Of a DNA stretch of 64,000 nt, positions 62,038 through 64,000 are shown piece by piece (the stretch's first letter is position 1; each line of letters begins with the position of its first letter). Under the pieces are notes generated by a model. That model saw only the letters and a list, made by a program, of their open reading frames with translations. It did not search any database and had not been told where the DNA came from. A program made the translations under genes and the position numbers. The DNA comes from Vanilla planifolia (lineage: Eukaryota; Streptophyta; Magnoliopsida; Asparagales; Orchidaceae): positions 2,685,153 to 2,749,152 of the forward strand of contig CM043868.1 of assembly GCA_023846275.1 (NCBI GenBank), read 5' to 3'.

Positions 62038-62514
62038 TCACAAAATAACACATCCACATATGCCTCCATCTGCCTTCTTTGAATCACTCTTTTCTGTTCA
62101 TAAATAATAAGTGTTAGAAAATAGAGAATTTTAAAGGATCTTGATATCCACAATATGTATTTGTCCATATCTAAAATACAAAAAATGAAGTAAATATAAC
62201 ATTTTGTTCTGATTATGAATTTATCAGTTTCTTCAATTTGTCCTCACTTTTTCTATCAGCTTATTGATACAATTTAAATCAAAACCAGAATAAGACATCA
62301 GTTCTATAAAAATCGCAAGAAGTTCGAAAAGGAAAGCATTATATACCTGTAGCTCGCTCCAGCGAAGGGGGCTTTACAACTACGTGCATTGTTATAACAC
62401 TAGGCAGATCACATATTGCACTTTTGCATTCTGCCAAAGTTTTGTTATTTTCCAGTATCTTTCCAGCATTGATTAATTTAAGATCATTTATTGTCTTTGG
62501 GCTATTCTCCAACT
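62038..62514 (-). CDS. MUB: Membrane-anchored ubiquitin-fold (MUB) protein, last two exons
   Basis: Two exons on the - strand: 62514-62347 and 62093-62038, joined by a GT-AG intron (donor ACAG|GTATAT, acceptor TGAACAG|AAAAG). The first gives 55 full codons, LENSPKTINDLKLINAGKIL, then ENNKTLAEC, CDLP, VITMHVVVKPP; this is the C-terminal half of the MUB ubiquitin fold. The second adds 18 residues ending CGCVIL and a TGA. Family knowledge: MUBs are prenylated at the CaaX Cys (here Cys-Val-Ile-Leu, with a second Cys two residues before that could be acylated), sit on the plasma membrane and recruit UBC8-type E2 enzymes. The acceptor at 62515 shows that at least one upstream exon (LxFRLxDGxDIGP...LKE...WP) must exist; I could not find it up to 64000. 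If complete the protein would be ~115-120 aa. Confidence 0.88.
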
Positions 62515-64000
62515 CTGTTAAAAGCAAAGAATTCTTTAGAGTTTTATTAATGAGCTGCGGTTGAAGGGAAACAACATTTCTGCAAATTGCAATAATCATG
62601 TGAACAATCACAAACTAATCTTCCAAGAAGGATGAAATTTTAAATTTATACATAAAAATCATGTCACAAAACGATTCAAATAAAGTATTTACCAAATTGA
62701 TGGTGTATTGCCATGATTGGGCGGGCTGATCATTCTACAATGAAGTAATCGCTAAATAAACATGAACTAGTAAAACTCAAGTTCATGGATCATGTCTGAT
62801 GCAAGTGAGATCTAAGTTTAAATATGATACAAGGAATCAAATATATGGATTGTTAATCTCAGGCTAAACAAGTGACCAATAGAGAAAAAGGGTTGTGAGT
62901 GCAAGGTCAATGTTTGAATTATAAGTAGAAAACACCGTGGTACAAATATATTGTGGATCAAAAAGTGAAGCCATATGGGATATTAATCTCTTTCAAAATG
63001 TCCCCTCTTTTTTCCCCTGCCCACATTGTATGAGGATTTATCCTGACATCTCCAACTCTAGGCAGTCTAATGATCAACAAAAAACTTACATAACCTTCAA
63101 TTCCTTGCCTCACAAGTAACAATTATGAGAGAATTAGAGTATCCAAATGAAAACATTTTTTGGAACTCAATATGTTTGGGATATTATTATGGAAGGCCTC
63201 CAAGAGCTGCATGGAGTTGTCTTGCTAAAAAAACAAAGAGATGCTTTGCAAGAGTCTAGGAAGAAGGGCAAGCATATGCTACACTTCATCCATCGTTAAA
63301 ATTGAAGAATGATCATTGGAGATGATTGCAGTGGCTACTTTCTCAGGGGATGTATGGGATATCCTAGGAAAAGCCTACATAGCAGAGAAGGTTAAAAAAG
63401 TGTGATCATTATTTTTCCTAGTATTGGCATAAAAATTCCAACCAATTTCATCAGAAAAATGATATTAAATGAGCCTATGGGTCTTTAAAAGCTCATGAAC
63501 AAAAGATACAGAACATGACAAATGATTACTAAAAGTTTACGATTCAACAACTCCATAATGAAGTCAAAAAGGGCATGGCCATAAAGAGGTAGCAGGCATT
63601 ATCGAGAATAAGGATATAACAACATTTAACATAAATGGTGAATCAAAGATTCAATTTTATAAATTACAAAGTATGAACATTACTTTTCATGATTTTGGCA
63701 TAAAAATTCCAAAGAAGTTGAGAGAAAAAAAAGGAAAACCGGTAAGAGTAGATAAAAGATTTTATTCTAGTTTTTCCTTCAAAATGAGATGATCAACAAA
63801 AGACATGATATCATGTTTTAGACTAAGGATCTTCAGAATTTTGGACTCCACAGGAAGGTCCCATCATTGAGACAGGGCAAAAATGAAGGGAACACAGGGT
63901 CATCACTTCTTTCTTTTGTTTGTGTCCTTTCCATTGTGTCTTTCTTTTGAGGCAGCAACGGACAGAAACTGACGACTTATTTGTTGCTAATCTCACATCA
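62515..64000 (-). other. Upstream side of the MUB exons: probable long intron
   Basis: The polypyrimidine-rich acceptor TTTGCTTTTAACAG precedes 62514. Up to the window end the - strand shows no segment resembling the MUB N-terminus (FRLxDGxDIGP, TVxxLKExIxxxWP). So the first exon probably lies beyond 64000. A piece TTGGCATAAAAATTCCAA occurs twice (63424 and 63692), hinting at old repeat DNA. The 62937-63119 frame is unassigned. Confidence 0.45.

Noticed and set aside
62680..62740. Possible MUB first exon on the - strand ending at a GGTAAATAC donor
   Set aside because: Its translation has none of the expected DGxDIGP or LKExxxxxWP wording.

Overview
The window is nuclear DNA of a flowering plant: spliced genes with GT-AG introns, plant-type Copia, Ty3/gypsy-type and L1 retroelements, and very AT-rich intergenic DNA. 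The GAUT gene is strongly GC-rich over its leader and first exon and then turns AT-rich. That 5'-to-3' gradient is typical of monocot genes, so a monocot is my best guess; the species cannot be named from sequence alone.

I can support only two host genes. (1) A complete six-exon gene on the + strand (12793-19594, 539 aa) encodes a GT8 galacturonosyltransferase of the GAUT13/GAUT14 type, a Golgi enzyme of pectin (homogalacturonan) synthesis. Its GC-rich leader carries three upstream ORFs. (2) The last two coding exons of a membrane-anchored ubiquitin-fold (MUB) protein lie on the - strand (62038-62514), ending in a CVIL prenylation box. Its first exon is not recognisable before the window ends.

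Almost everything else is layered, decayed retrotransposon DNA. 1-1232: tail of a gypsy-type LTR block. 1233-12105: an element with two ~3.4 kb direct-repeat LTRs, a tRNA-Met primer site and a short interior holding only a degenerate four-zinc-knuckle gag region, with a 1.8 kb Copia-type LTR nested inside. 12106-20100: the GAUT gene. 20100-22710: unassigned. 22711-30180: gypsy-type LTR blocks and a degenerate L1 LINE (24.4-27.6 kb). 30180-39784: a nearly complete Copia element on the - strand (5' LTR, primer site, gag, integrase, RT, RNase H, polypurine tract, 3' LTR), its RNase H split by a 2090 bp solo LTR with a 5 bp target duplication. 40.3-43.4 kb: remnant of a + strand Copia LTR and leader. 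43.4-50.25 kb: gypsy-type LTR blocks split by another Copia-type LTR. 50.3-61.05 kb: a + strand Copia element split in its RT by an L1 LINE, which is itself split by a solo LTR with a perfect 5 bp duplication. 61.05-64 kb: intergenic DNA and the MUB 3' half.

The two host genes show no functional link beyond proximity. I found no CRISPR array, tRNA, rRNA or bacterial-style operon. No undescribed system stands out. The most unusual items are the giant-LTR element with a four-knuckle array and no visible pol, the GC-rich repeat island inside the solo LTR at 31.6-33.7 kb, and the uORF-rich GAUT leader. Retroelement calls come from reading degenerate translations by eye; boundaries given with ~ are approximate.
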